Assembly: GCA_007449985.2 (NCBI GenBank)
Contig: VIIQ02000161.1
Span: 141,783 to 205,782 of the forward strand
Origin: Desmodesmus armatus
Lineage: Eukaryota; Chlorophyta; Chlorophyceae; Sphaeropleales; Scenedesmaceae
DNA length: 64,000 nt
Direction: 5' to 3'
Shown: piece after piece, positions 23,526 to 35,229 of the stretch
Numbering within the stretch: position 1 is the first letter of the stretch
Layout: the number at the start of each line of letters is the position of its first letter
Notes under the pieces: model-generated
Database searches by the model: none
Seen by the model: the letters and a program-made list of their open reading frames with translations, nothing else
What the model was told of the DNA's origin: nothing
Translations under genes and position numbers: made by a program

Positions 23526-25434
23526 GGATGACTGAACCCAGGGCATCCCACTGCGTTCTCTGGATCCAGCGGGGACGTGTACAGGGCAGTAAGCAGCAGC
23601 GGCGCCAGCGGCGTTGACGGCAAAAGCAGCATCAGCGCAGGAGAGCGCAGGAGAGCGCAGGACAGCGCAGCGGCAGCTATGGAGTCTTGAGTCAGCTGCT
23701 GCAGCGGCACGCACCTTGAGCACGTGCATGAACTGCGAGGTTCATTTGTGATAAAGCTGGTGGATATCAACACTGATTGATTGAGGCCGGGTGGCAGCAA
23801 CGCGCACTTATGCTGCATAAGTGGCATATGGCTGCATATGGGTCGTCACGTTCACTACCACTCATTGCTTGTCTTGTGTGCCTACTATGCTAGTCGGCAT
23901 TCTGTTGCAAGTGTGTGGTGAGCAGTGGTGGTAAATTAGGTACAGCTGGCAAATGCAGCTTGCGAAGGGAAGCAGCAGGACAGCACGGTGTGTCAACTTG
24001 GCATCATCCGTTGCTGCTGCTGTTTCTTGTGGTGTCTATGAGCCTGAAGGACGGCAGAGCATCACCAACAGTTGCTCTGCTGCCAGGCAGCCTATATGTT
24101 GATGACTTGAAGCAAGGAAAATCATGTGCCTCCTGCCGCGCAGGCTGTGTATAGCACACGACAGGGGTGTTTGTTGTGTGGCGGGGGCGTTGGCAAGGGA
24201 GCAGACGAGCTGTACAGGGTTTGGTGTTGTCTGCATCACAATAAGCAACGCCTGTGGTCCTGCCCTGTGGCTCAGCAGTAATGTGCTGTTGAATGATAGC
24301 AGGGCGTTTGCATGGTGGTTGACATGCACAGCGGTTGTGCATGTGTGTGGTTTTGGGGTTTTGTGGGTGGGGGACACATGTGTTTTGAAGCATTGGTGAG
24401 TATTGGACGACGTTCAGACAACAACTATTTCATGTGACGGGTGTAACAACTAACTGCTGCAACCAGTGTTGCAGACAGTTGTGACATGTACGGATGTGCG
24501 GGGTCCCTGCACAAGGGGCAACGGTTAGCAACTGTTTGCGTTGACTTTGCAGCCAGCTGTCAGCTGTCAGTTTGACTGCTGCAGAAGCAGGTGGGGGTGT
24601 ATGAGCTAGCAGCAGCATCAACATCATGGCGGTGACGATCAAATTCTCCAATGGCATTGTGACCATCACTGTATGCTGCTGCTGTGGTGCAACTTGGCCA
24701 CATAGCGTGCAACAGTTCTGCTGCATAACACCAGTACCGTGTTCTGTGTATGTGTCTTGTTGTGTTGGCATATGCATCTACACCGTGTTGCTGCTGCTTG
24801 AAAAGAAGCGACAAACGTCCGCACAGAGTTGGCGTCCAGCAAACACGGTCCCAGGTCCACACTGCCAATGGACCTATGACAGCAGGTGGTGTAGGTGCTG
24901 ATGTTGACAGATGCAGCTGCTTGCCGCTTGATGCCTGTTGGCTACCTTGCTTGAAAATACTCTCAACGAGTCGAATGGCTGTTTACTGGGCTAATCAGCC
25001 AGTGACACAGCTCCCCTGCAGGAAGGCTTCACAGGCGGGCTAGCTGCAGTAGCCCAAGCAGTGCAGGACTGGACCAAACAAAATGGGCCCGTCCTTTGCG
25101 CTGTGGCAAATGGTTTCGATATCATGATGACGATTGATTGCTGTTACAGTTGATGAGGGCCTTTGCAAGTTGCCTTAAAGGGCTCAATGAGTTGATCTTG
25201 TGACCGGGGTTGAATATACCCCATCATGACATGGCTTGGACCACCCTGGAGATGTTCCGGTGACCGCGCATTTAACTGCTGGATGAAACATATGCAAATG
25301 AGCCAAATCATTGCGGACGGCAGCGTGACTCCTTTTGCAGTTGGATCAGACCCTGGGCCCCCACGCTTTTGAAATCGCAAAACTGGGCGCATCCCTCTGA
25401 GCTGAGTGTCACTCTTATTGTTGTACAGTCCAGC
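23526..25434. other. Intergenic, Kazal gene to BTB gene
   Basis: No gene was recognised. A short GCAGGAGAGC-type tandem repeat lies near 23634-23665. A TGTAA pentamer at about 24440 is a possible plus-strand polyadenylation signal, but it is far from the Kazal stop. The rest shows no structure I can name. Confidence 0.4.
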
Positions 25435-27435
25435 ATGTCTTTATCATTTGCTCACTTGTGGCAGCAGCCGGAGACCTCAGACATGGACGTGATCCTGCTG
25501 GCACCAGCACCTGCAGATGTCAACACAGCAGAGTCCGTCCAGCAGCAGGAGCAGGCTGGCGTGGCTAGTCCTGCTACATATGAGCTGATGTCCTTTCCAG
25601 CACACCGCACGCTGCTCAGCAACAGCGCTGTGCTGTGGTGCAGGGTGAGTGGACAGCTGGCGGGGTGTCACACTGCTCGTCTTGCTACCACTTCAAGTGT
25701 CAGCCGTGCTGATTGCCCTGTTTGATTGGGCCATCTGGCTCCCTTCACTTTATGGATATGGTTGTGGCTAACATAGAGCATCAGAACCTCATTGCTCCAC
25801 GGCTGTATGTTGTGCTGGTTGCTCTCCCTTGCCACTGCTTTGTCAGGTGCTGCGCTGGCAGGACCAGGACCCAAGCACGCGAGCCTCTAAAAAGCCCAAA
25901 CTCAGCAGCGGTGACGGCAGCGTAGAGCAGATCACACGAGGCAGACTTGAGCTGGAGCTGCAGGATGCCTCAGAGCAGCAGGCAGCCCTAGCAGTGCTGC
26001 AGTCCCTGTATGCAGTCAAGCCGCTGCCTGAGCTGCTGTCAGAGCTGTCCCAGGAGCGGCAGCTGCAGGCAGCAGTGCTAGCTGATAAGTGGCAGGTGCC
26101 CAATGTCAGCAGCACAGCAGCGCAGCTGCTTGTCACCGCAGCAAACACCCCAAATGCTCTGGCAGAAGAAGTAGTGCACCGTGTGCTGGCAGCAGCGGCA
26201 CTGCCTGACTGCCTGCAGCCGCTGCAGCGGAGCGTGCTGCTGACCCTGCTGGGTGACCTTGAGTCAGTGTGGGCAGATGCAGGACTGAGGGACAAGCTGT
26301 TGGGGCTGCCATTGCACGCAATAGAGCTGCTGCTGTCCTGCAATGAGCTCAAGGTGCGAAATCCAGTCTGTACGCTGTGGTTACCAACGATTTTCTTGCA
26401 TCTGCATTTGTGAATGCAACCTGGTCTCTGTTGGGCCGCATGTTGCAAGTTCTGCTGTCTTTTTGTCCCGCCAACATCTGTGTATATGAACATTGCTGCC
26501 CAAGGTACATGCTGCACCGCATTTTGAAGTGGCGAAGTTGCAAAACCGCTAGTGAGTGTGCTGCTGACACTGAACAACTGTCCTGATTGCTGCCCTACAG
26601 GTCTCTTCCGAAGACACCATTCTGTACACTGCACAGCAGTACATAAATCGGCAGCAGCAGGCTCATGCAGGGCAGCAAGATCATGCCCGGCAGCGACTAG
26701 CACCTCTCATCAGGTGCCCGCACCTGTCCCGCTACTGGCTCACAGCATCGGTCAACTCAGCTAAAGCAGACACAATGCTGCTGGCTGAGCTGCGCCCACA
26801 GCTGCGGCGGCTGCTGATGTTGGTGGAAGCCAAGCCAGGCTATGTAGTGGATAGAACAGACGTGCGGGTGGGTGGGCTGCTAGCTGGTGCACCACCCAGC
26901 TGGGCATTGGGGCGCAGGGTCAGCAAGCCAGTATCCAGCGTGCAGCTTGCGTGGCGGCTGGACGTCAGCGATCTGCGCAACGGTGCACGTCGTAGCATGG
27001 CTGAGAAGCAGGATGCCAGCGTGCTCTGTCCAGTCACCTCTCCTCCCCTAGGTGGCATTGGTTTCACTATGAAGCTGAATTGTTTTTTTCCAAGATGGGG
27101 GTGTCATGTTTAACGTGTTTGGCAGGCCTAGGTCCCTGCCTGATGACATGTACTACCTGTGCAACTTTGGTTTTGAGGTGGAGGGGTTCACCAACTTCCC
27201 GGCAGGTACACTCGAGCCCAAGCCAATATTGGGCCACGGGATGGGCATCATGGATATTTTCTCGCTGGGGCGCATGGCAGGGGGTTGGGATGAGGCGGCC
27301 TGGGCGCGCAAGGGCCTGCCTGCCACAGGCCATGTCACCATCAAGCTCACTGTGTCTGACTTGCCACATGCAGCGGCGCATGATGCTCCGCGTTTCCCTG
27401 GTCTGCGCGGCCGTGGTCGCGGCCGCGGTCGCTGA
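25435..27435 (+). CDS. BTB/POZ-BACK-like protein
   Basis: Three exons: 25435-25644, 25847-26353 and 26601-27435, about 516 residues. The N-terminus reads as a BTB fold: DMDVILLAP, then FPAHRTLLSNSAVLWCRVL (the buried His of BTB domains), then LQSLYAVKPLPELL and LADKWQVPNVSSTAAQLL. A BACK-like helical segment follows (LHAIELLLSCNELKVSSEDT, YTAQQYINRQ). The C-terminal part (GFTMKL, FGRPRSLPDDMYYLCNFGFE) resembles the beta-rich tail of algal BTB proteins, and it ends in an Arg-Gly tail. BTB proteins commonly bridge substrates to CUL3 ligases; that role is inferred. Exon 3 has one base too many in a run of seven T at 27083-27089; removing one gives 278 codons in frame. The stop codon lies in the left one of two 17-bp direct repeats. 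Confidence 0.8.
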
Positions 27436-27495
27436 TGGTGGTATTGTAGTAAGATCGCAGAGGCTGAAGCTGTCGTGTCCGCGGTCGCTGATGGT
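27423..27495 (-). repeat. Short dispersed repeat, copy 3 (inverted), between 17-bp direct repeats
   Basis: A 39-nt insert (27440-27478), the reverse complement of the 17.6-kb core plus a few bases, sits between two perfect copies of CCGCGGTCGCTGATGGT at 27423-27439 and 27479-27495. The left duplicate contains the stop codon of the BTB gene, so the insert lies just after the coding end. Confidence 0.8.
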
Positions 27496-28466
27496 TGTGT
27501 TTTTTTGTTGGGAGCGCTCCAAAAGTGCTAGCAAGTCTGAAGCGTCTGAGTTTTTGGTTGCGGCGCTGGTTGACTGAAATAACACCGCATTGCGATAACT
27601 GTGATCAGTGAAAGGATGAATTGTTGGTCAGTCATCAATGACGTAATGTACGCACTTGGAACAGCCCAGGCACAGCGATTGACATTGGTTGAGATGTTTG
27701 TCTTGCACATGTCAAACATGATGGTTCTTCACCCCCAAAAACAAACTTGCAGCATCATACTGCACAGGTGATAACCAGGACAACCCACTCCAACACCCAG
27801 TCAATCAGGATGCAACAAGCCATGCAGAATGCTACAAGCAACACATGCCCAGGTCTATACACCCCAACGCATACCCCAACACAAGTACGTCAGCCAGCAG
27901 AACACAACAGACCCATCACTGTATCAACTGCCCAGCCCACTCTGGGTGCAACTCCAGGATGCTCCGCTTGAAACAAAACACAAACACAACATGTAGCTGT
28001 GCAGGCCTGCATGTGTATGGTGTAGGGTTGCAAACCCTAGTCAGTCTGTACAACTCACACAGCTTACAGGAGAAACAGATTGTGCGCAGCCTGGAAGGGC
28101 GATAAATTGTAGTCAACAACCTGCTGGGTGCTGCTGGGGTACTGACACACGCATACAAAAGGCCCAAAACACTGGTCCAAGTAAAAATTAAGTAGATTTT
28201 AGTATACTTGCTACACATACACGAGGAGTTAGATACATGTGTGACCCCTACAACGTCCACAATTCCCACACGCCACCTACTGATCATCAGGTTGGGAAAT
28301 TCAAGATGCCCCTAGGCCAGGTGCCTCTCTAAATATGTTAGCACCCGCATCCGAGCAGTGCACACAGCAACACATCATTCGTGCCGACCGGCAGCACATC
28401 TGGTGCATCCAGCGCACACCACCACCACCACCACCACCACCGCCAACACACCCACCCAGACACCTC
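27496..28466. other. Intergenic between convergent BTB and aspartic-protease-like genes
   Basis: The 3' UTRs of both genes should lie here. On the minus strand a TGTAA pentamer occurs at about 28066-28062, roughly 400 nt beyond the protease-like stop. A (CCA)n microsatellite occupies about 28417-28442. The area is somewhat richer in A and T than the genes. No coding sequence was recognised. Confidence 0.45.
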
Positions 28467-31400
28467 TCAGCTCGCAGCAGCAGACAGGAACAGCCGACCA
28501 GCCTTCAAGCACAGCACAGCCCGTTGCCGCGCCCACACATCCCACCCCACAATCATAACAGGTTGCCCACTAAGCCCTAGCTGACTCACAGCCTTGAGCC
28601 CTGCAACACCAAACCGGTTGGGCGGTGGCAGGGCCAGGGAAGCCGAGATGCTGCTGCCACTGATCCCCACTGCAGGGGATGTACTGCTGGTACTGCTGCT
28701 GCCAGCAGTAGTAACTGCAGCAGCAGCAGCGGCTAGCCGTGCATGGCCGAGCACCAGCTGGACCTCACTAGATGCAACCTGATACTGCTGCACGATGCTG
28801 CTGCCTGATAGCGGCGTGTAGCTGTAGCTGTTGCTGTACCCTCCGTTCCTGCTGCGGCCGCCGACACCCTTCGCCTTGCTCCCACGGTCTGATCCCTTGC
28901 CAGGGAGCGGAGGCAACAGCGGTTGGCTCCTGAGGCCGCTGGTACTGCTGCTGTTATTGCTACTCCCGCGGCTGTTGTATTGTGTAGGGCTTCCCGGGCC
29001 CTGGCCAGGCAGGTTGGGTTTAGGCAGCATCTCCTCTGCAGGCACTACATCCAAGCTGCCAAACTTGCCAGCATGTCTGACAGCCGCCTGCTGCCGCTGA
29101 CTGCGTGGCTGCTGAGGCCTGCTGCTGCTGCTCCTGCTACTGCCTGTGTTGCTGTCAGCACCCTCCTCCTCTGTGTCAAGCTCGCAGTGCATGCCAAGCA
29201 GCGCTGCCGCCTCCCTGCAGCACAGTCAAATTGCCACGCAAAAAAGTAGTCTTACAACACCCCATCAGCCGTGCAGACAACCCAAGGCGGTTGCTTCTTA
29301 TGCTGTATACCACCTGGAATCCATGGCGGCCACTTCCATTTGGGGCATGCAGGTGCTGCTGCTGGGCTACCATCACGACCCATAGGCCTGTGAGCAATTT
29401 TGCCAGAAATTTCTTAAAAACGCTGCAGCACCAGGCACTGCACCAAAGATGTTACTGCTGCAGCTGACGGGCCATCTGGATGAGCCACACGCAGACTGAG
29501 CGTGACACATGCAATTAGGCCCTGTGCTGGTGCTGTGTAGCACCAGCTGAAGCCCCTAGCTTTGAGGGAACTCACCAGTTGAGCATGCTGCTTGCTGCTG
29601 AGAGGTCCAGCAGCCCAGTGAAGGGAGGTGAGCCAGCCAGGGACACAGGAATGACCAGCGCACCAGCTGCAGACAGCACAGCACAGCACATCAGGCAGGT
29701 GACAGCCGTTACCTGCATGCACATACGCCTCACCAACAATATTGCTGGAAATTGCAGAACACTTTCATATGCAGAATGCAATTCCTCCTTGCCATTCCCC
29801 TCATCATCTTGACTGCCGTCATCACTTTCACTGTCACTGGTACAGGGAGGGGCAACGGCGGCATTGCGGATCATGTGGGGAACCGCAACGAGAAAGACTC
29901 TTGAAAATTGTCAAAACATAAAACAGCACAGGGTGAGATGCTCTTAGCTACTCCCCTGCATTCATCACGCATTCATTTGTGATTGCGTCAACGCCAAAGC
30001 AGTGACTGGGAACAACACTGTGCAGGTGGTGGCTGTAGTACACTGTACTGCCAGCCATTTCCTGGTACCAGCAACACCACCCCGGTGTACACATAATGTA
30101 TCAGCAGCATGCAAGAAAGAGGCTCAAGCAGGTGCAGGTTCACCCTGGTTACGCGTAGCGAGTGCACCAAGTGGCAGGTGAGGCAACACCAGGCCCCCAA
30201 AAGCCCCTGCTGACAGTCTGCATGGCCGTTGCCGCACGAGCTGCTTGTGGCTGATGTTGTCCAGGGTATACAGGACCACAACAACGCCACAAGCAGCAGG
30301 TGCTGCAGGGATGGTGCGACTCACAGGCAGCGATCAAGAGGCGCATGCAGGTAATGTGTTCTACAGTGACTACAGCATAAAGTGAGCGTAGCGAGTGGCA
30401 GGCCAGGCATCACCAGGCCCCAAAAAGCCGCTGCTGACAGTCTGCATGGTCGCTGCAGCACGAGCTGGTTGTCGCAGATGTCGTCCCGAATTTCCAAGGA
30501 AACATCAATGACAAGCAGCAGGTGCTGCAGGGGTGGTGCGACTCACAGGCAGCTCAAGGCGGCCTTGAACATAGTAATAATCACAACGGCGGTGAAAGTG
30601 ATGAGGAGGCGGAAAAAGACGCTTCCATGTTGAACAACATGAAACAGCAGCCTGCTGTTCGGAACATAACATGCTCTTGACTTCAAAGCCGCTATTCTTA
30701 TGTCAGCAACTCTAAGTGAGTGCATAGTTGGAAACACAGTGGGTGGGAGTGAGACTGTGTAGGTGGCGGCTGTAGTTTCTTGGTACCAGCAGCACATATT
30801 TACACCTAATGCATCAGCAGCTTGCGGGTGATAGTAATCAGTAATTGGATGTTACACAGAACATCGCCCGTTTGGGGAGCCTAAGTAATCTGTAGTGATG
30901 GATTGAGTGTAGCAGGTGGCAGGCAATGCAACACCAGCCCCAAGAAGCTGCTGCCCACAGTCCGCATGGCTGCTGCAGCACGAGCTGCTTGTTGCTGATG
31001 TTGTCCCGGGTGTACAACAGCACATAAATGACAAGCAGCAGGTGCTGCAGGGATGGTGCGACTCACAGGCAGCGATAAAGAGGCGCATACAGGTAATGTG
31101 TTCTACAGTGATGGAGTGAGCGTAGCGAGTGGCAGGCCAGGCATCACCAGGCCCCAAAAAACCGCTGCTGACAGTCTGCATGGTCGCTGCAGCACTAGCT
31201 GGTTGTCACCGATGTTGTCCCCTGGGCACCGATGTGGGTCTCCAGGGCAACATCAATGACAAGCAGCAGGTGCTGCAGGGGTGGTGCGACTCACAGGCCG
31301 CCGGCTGAAGGTGGCTTTGAAAAATGTGATGATCACAATAGCAGTGAGGTTGATGAGGAGGTGGGAAAAGATTTTCCCATTGTGAACAAGATGGAACAGC

Positions 31401-34400
31401 AAAACATAAGGTGCTCTTGACTTGAAAGCCCTCTACCAGGGTCAGCAACCTTTTGTGATCGCATAGATGCAAAAGCATTGGCCGGGTACAAGAATGTGCA
31501 GGTGGTGGCTGTAGTGCAACAGCCGTTTGCTGGTACCAAGCAGAACCAGATGTACACCTGATGCATCGGCAGCTTGTAGAAAAGATGTGCATGCAGGTGA
31601 TAGTATTTTCTAGCAATAAATTCATCTTGACATCTTTAGGCAAGCCAACACAAGGCTCAAGAAGCAGCTGCGCACAGTCCGCCTCATTCCTGCAGCACCT
31701 GCTGCTTGTTGGCAGTCATGCCTGACAACTACGAGCAAGAAGCAAGTGCTGCAGGGATGATCAGGCCCATAGGCAATTGCTTCATAAGCAGCGTGTCAAC
31801 AGCATTAGGTCCAAATCCAGTACCAGAACCTAGCCCCCTCCCTGCCTTTGTACTACCAAGCATACATCTATATCACTATCTCACACCCTCTGCCCCAGTC
31901 AAGAGGAATTCAAATTCATCAAGTGTGACAACCAGTTCATTGTGGGGCCTTGAAGCATCAGCTCAATGTGAGGCCTTGAAGCATCAGCACAAAGAAACAC
32001 ACTCTTGCAAAACTTCCAGCACAAGAAACTGACCCTCCAGCACAAAAGAGTGACAGCCCCCAGCCCACTCACTCTTTGTGAGCCTCAGGGGTATCTCCAC
32101 CAGGCCTCGGGTGTCACACAGCCCCAGTTCGACATGTCCAGGGGGTGCAGCGCGATGGAGTTGCCACCAAAGTCAATATCAACCTCAAACTCACGCAACA
32201 CCTGCAAAGCCACAGCATGGAAAAGCGGTCGATCCTAAATCCTGGCTTGATCCTGGCTTGATCCTGGGTCCTGGCATAGATCCTGGAACATTCGTCCTGA
32301 CTAAGTTCAGGGCTGGAAACAGTCCGAGTCCAAAAAGACTGCAAGGGCATGCATCAAGGAACACCCTAGCATCCACCCAGGACAGCTGCTGTATTGTGAG
32401 ATAAGAGTGCTAAGCAGCAACAAGGAGGGCGACAGCTTGCTTAGCCAGCAGCATCCAACAAAGTCAGCACTTGCCAGCTGCCAGCTGCTGAATGTGTCAG
32501 TTCAGGTTTCAGTTTACCCAACCCTAACCCCAACCCTAAACCCACCTGCACCCCCAGCACGCCCCCCACAGTCCCTGCTGCTGCCAACATGCGTGGCATG
32601 ATGCTGCCACTCCTGCCAGCAGTTAAAATGTCTCAGTTCAGGGTTCAGTGTACCCCAACTTTGACCTTGAACCCACCTGGACACCCAGCACGCCCCCCAC
32701 AGTCCCTGCTGCTGCCAGAATGCGTGGCATGATGCTGCCACTGCTGCCAGCAGGCCTGAACTGCTGCTGCCGGGGTGGCAGCTGCAGCGGGGTGACGTAC
32801 GCCTGCTGGGGAGGCAGCTGCGCAGTGCCTGCATGCATCAACATGACAGTGCGGGCCATGCGTCAGCACAGTGGTAGTCAGCAACGTTGGACGCAGTCAG
32901 GGGCCAGCCATAGGGGCAAAGCCATAAAGCACTTTGTGGAGCAAGCGTGTGCCTGCAAACAGCCATGCTGACAGGAGGCCACATGGGCTTCGAGAAGATT
33001 CTTCCTGCTGAAACCAGGTAGGGTCCGTGAGAGCCATGTGTTGTGCCAAGGTGCCAGGGGTACAGACAGTACAGCCAGCAGCACACTTCCCCCAGACTGC
33101 AGGCTTTGCAGTGTTGTGCAGTGAGGAAGGAGGCAGCAGACTCACCTAGCCACATCTTCGGCATCGTCACTCGCTGCCGCAGCTTCACACGGGTGCGGCT
33201 GCTGCTGCTGCTGTTGCTGCTGTTGCTGGCCCCCACACTGCTGCCACCACTGCTGCCTGAACCGCTACTGCCGCCGCTGGTGCTGCTCCCTGTCACTATG
33301 GCGACACCGTCTGTGGGACTGAAGCCCAGCCGGTCCCGCATGGCAGGTGTGATGCGTGAGAGGTAGGAGGAGCTGTCGATTAGGAAGTCAACAAAGCCAG
33401 CACCTGCAGAGCGGCATCACAGAAAGGTGAGTAATGAACATGCAGACAACTCATGTTGAGGCAAGTTGATGGCGAGGGAGGATCCAGAGGAAACCTGCTG
33501 CTGCGTGTGCTGTGAACTTGACACACACACAGCTGCTGGGTTCAGAGTGGGTTCAGGCAAGCTCAGACCAGATGAGAGGACAGATGCAGGAAGCCAGCAC
33601 TCCTGAACCAGAGGCATGGGTGACAATGTAGTATGTGTAACTTGAAGCAGCTGGCTCAGGGCTCACGGCATATTCTGTGTGACTTACTGCAATTGCAAAG
33701 GACGGCGATGGGAAAAATCAATGACCTGTGCAGTCTTGCTGCATCACACGACCAAAGCTGCAAGATCCGTGCAGTCAAACAGAAGCCAGGGCCCAGCATA
33801 CCTTCCACATCAACTGGTAGCGTGAGGTAGCGTCTGCTCTTTGCCCTGCCTGCTATACTTAGCCGCAACGGCAGCCGCACGATCTTGGATCGCGCTTGCA
33901 CACGGGCTGTTGCCAGCTTCTCCAACAGGAGTGCCCTGCGTGCTGCTGCTGCTGCCACACGCCTGGCACGAGCCTTTATGTGCCGCTGACCCTTGGCCCC
34001 TGACAGCAGCTGCTGGTGCTGAAACAGGTCCTCCTGCTGCTGTTGGTAGTGCGCAGGCGGTTGGTCTTCGACTGATGCTGCTGCTGCTGGTGCTGCTGCA
34101 GGGAAAGGGATGCTGTGATGCCGCTGCTGATGCTGTAGGCTGGCTTGGTCAGCTGGAGGGTGTACTCGGCTGCTGTCCGCACTGCCCTGAAGCTGTTGCT
34201 GAGCTGATGCGGCATCTTTCACTGCGTGGTGTTTGCTGGTTACATGCGGCTGGCCTTGCAGTCTGATACCTGCAGCAGCAACGTCACTTGGCATCGTGTG
34301 CATTCCATGCTTTGAATGCATCGTGGCACAAGTAGACCACTCACATCCAATTGCACAAGTGCTGTCTCAATATGTGCCTGATTCAGGCATTGTCTGCAGC

Positions 34401-34623
34401 TGGTCATTACTGTGCTGCAACAACACCCACCATGTTTCTTCAGCTGCTGCTCTAGCTCTTCAGTGGAGAGATCCGCCAGGCACGAGCGCTCCAGCTGCAC
34501 CATTTCTGTTGCAATGTTGGCTTGAGCTCTCCGTTTGATTGTCGAGCATCGTGCTCGCTGCACAGGCCACAGTTTGCAAAATGGATCAACCACGCAAGCA
34601 CTTGCACGAGTCCGCAACATCAT
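28467..34623 (-). CDS. Retropepsin-like two-lobed aspartic-protease-fold protein with degenerate active sites
   Basis: Seven exons: 34623-34431, 34269-33802, 33403-33146, 32828-32677, 32201-32073, 29666-29576 and 29214-28467, about 679 residues. The N-terminus (MMLRTRASACVVDPF...RAR) is Arg-rich and could be an organelle transit peptide. Lobe one reads YLTLPVDVEGAGFVDFLIDS, then RITPAMRDRLGF, and later GVLGVQVLREFEVDIDFGG and IALHP. Lobe two reads GALVIPVSLAGSPPFTGLLD, LSAASSMLNW, and closes with GQPVMIVGWDV and KAGRLFLS. This is the order of strands and flap partners in organellar retropepsin-like proteins. The expected Asp-Thr/Ser-Gly triads are Asp-Ser-Ser and Asp-Leu-Ser, so catalysis is doubtful. 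One C is missing from a run at 32141-32145, where the frame otherwise hits a stop. The fifth intron is 2.4 kb and full of repeats. Confidence 0.72.
29980..31720. repeat. Higher-order tandem repeat, period about 740 bp, inside an intron
   Basis: The block GATGGTGCGACTCACAGGCA recurs near 30310 and 31052, and as a GGTGGTGCGACTCACAGGC variant near 30532 and 31281. A second block, GTGGCAGG...CACCAGGCCCC, recurs near 30162, 30394, 30915, 31129 and weakly near 31640. A third, GGTGGTGGCTGTAGT...GGTACCA, recurs near 30023, 30764 and 31501. The array is therefore two to three units of about 735-750 bp, each holding two diverged sub-units about 220 bp apart. It fills most of the fifth intron of the aspartic-protease-like gene. 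Confidence 0.75.
32497..32760. repeat. About 133-bp tandem duplication covering the 3' end of a coding exon
   Basis: The right unit (about 32630-32760) contains the last roughly 75 nt of exon 4 of the aspartic-protease-like gene plus its GTGGGT donor. The left unit (about 32497-32629), further into the intron, repeats this with few changes and keeps the donor and the reading AAAGTVGGVLGVQ. A TGGCAG acceptor-like site precedes the left copy. Confidence 0.7.
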
Positions 34624-35229
34624 AATATGACAGCAGGCAGCTGCAGTCGTAGCATCACAAAAACGATCCAACGTGCGGAAACAACAATGCCACAAGATGC
34701 AGTATGGCAGTTGCAGAGTGAGGCTGAGTGTGACGTCCAAAACAGCTAGCGCTCACATACGCCAATCACTTGTTATATGCAGTATTGTGCTCAGCTATGT
34801 TGACCCAATGCACCCAGTGACGGGCTGGGTGTTCCAATCTGTACAGCTTATCCACCTGCAACTCTGAGATGCCTTAGATCCAAGCCTGGCGCCAGCCAAA
34901 CAGCAGGTTGCCTCTCAGGTCTAGACTATGCAACCAACAGAGAGGCCCCCTCGACAGCCTCTATATGCCCTCGTCGGAAGAAGCCCTTCCCGCCACAGGG
35001 TTCTGATCAAGCCGAGACCTGCAGCTGATGACGCCACAAATGCTGCCTTCAATGGCGAACGTACTTGACAATATTGCATCATCAACTGCGTCTCCGAAAG
35101 TCAGCCTGTCTTCCCGAGGTGCTCTTTCACGCAGTGCCTGGCAGCTGTTTGAGTCTCGCAATCCCTTGTTCGGCTGTGTTGACCTTGTCAGCCCTTGAAC
35201 TTCCTCAGTATTATTTGAAAAGCTTCATC
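34624..35229. promoter_or_regulatory. Divergent intergenic region, protease-like gene and F-box gene
   Basis: The 606-nt gap lies between the start of the minus-strand protease-like gene and the start of the plus-strand F-box gene, so it must hold both promoters. No recognised core element. The sequence TTTGAAAAGCTTCATCATG just before the F-box start resembles the CTGAAAAGCTTCAAAG stretch upstream of the 39,207 paralogue, a small conserved leader. Confidence 0.4.

Noticed and set aside
28594..29250. Plus-strand open frames opposite the last exon of the protease-like gene
   Set aside because: They are Leu/Ala-rich shadows of a minus exon that is in phase with upstream exons and carries the second-lobe motifs.
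32520..32543. Second CCCTAA-like stretch
   Set aside because: Only three imperfect units inside the tandem duplication of the protease-like gene; not telomeric.
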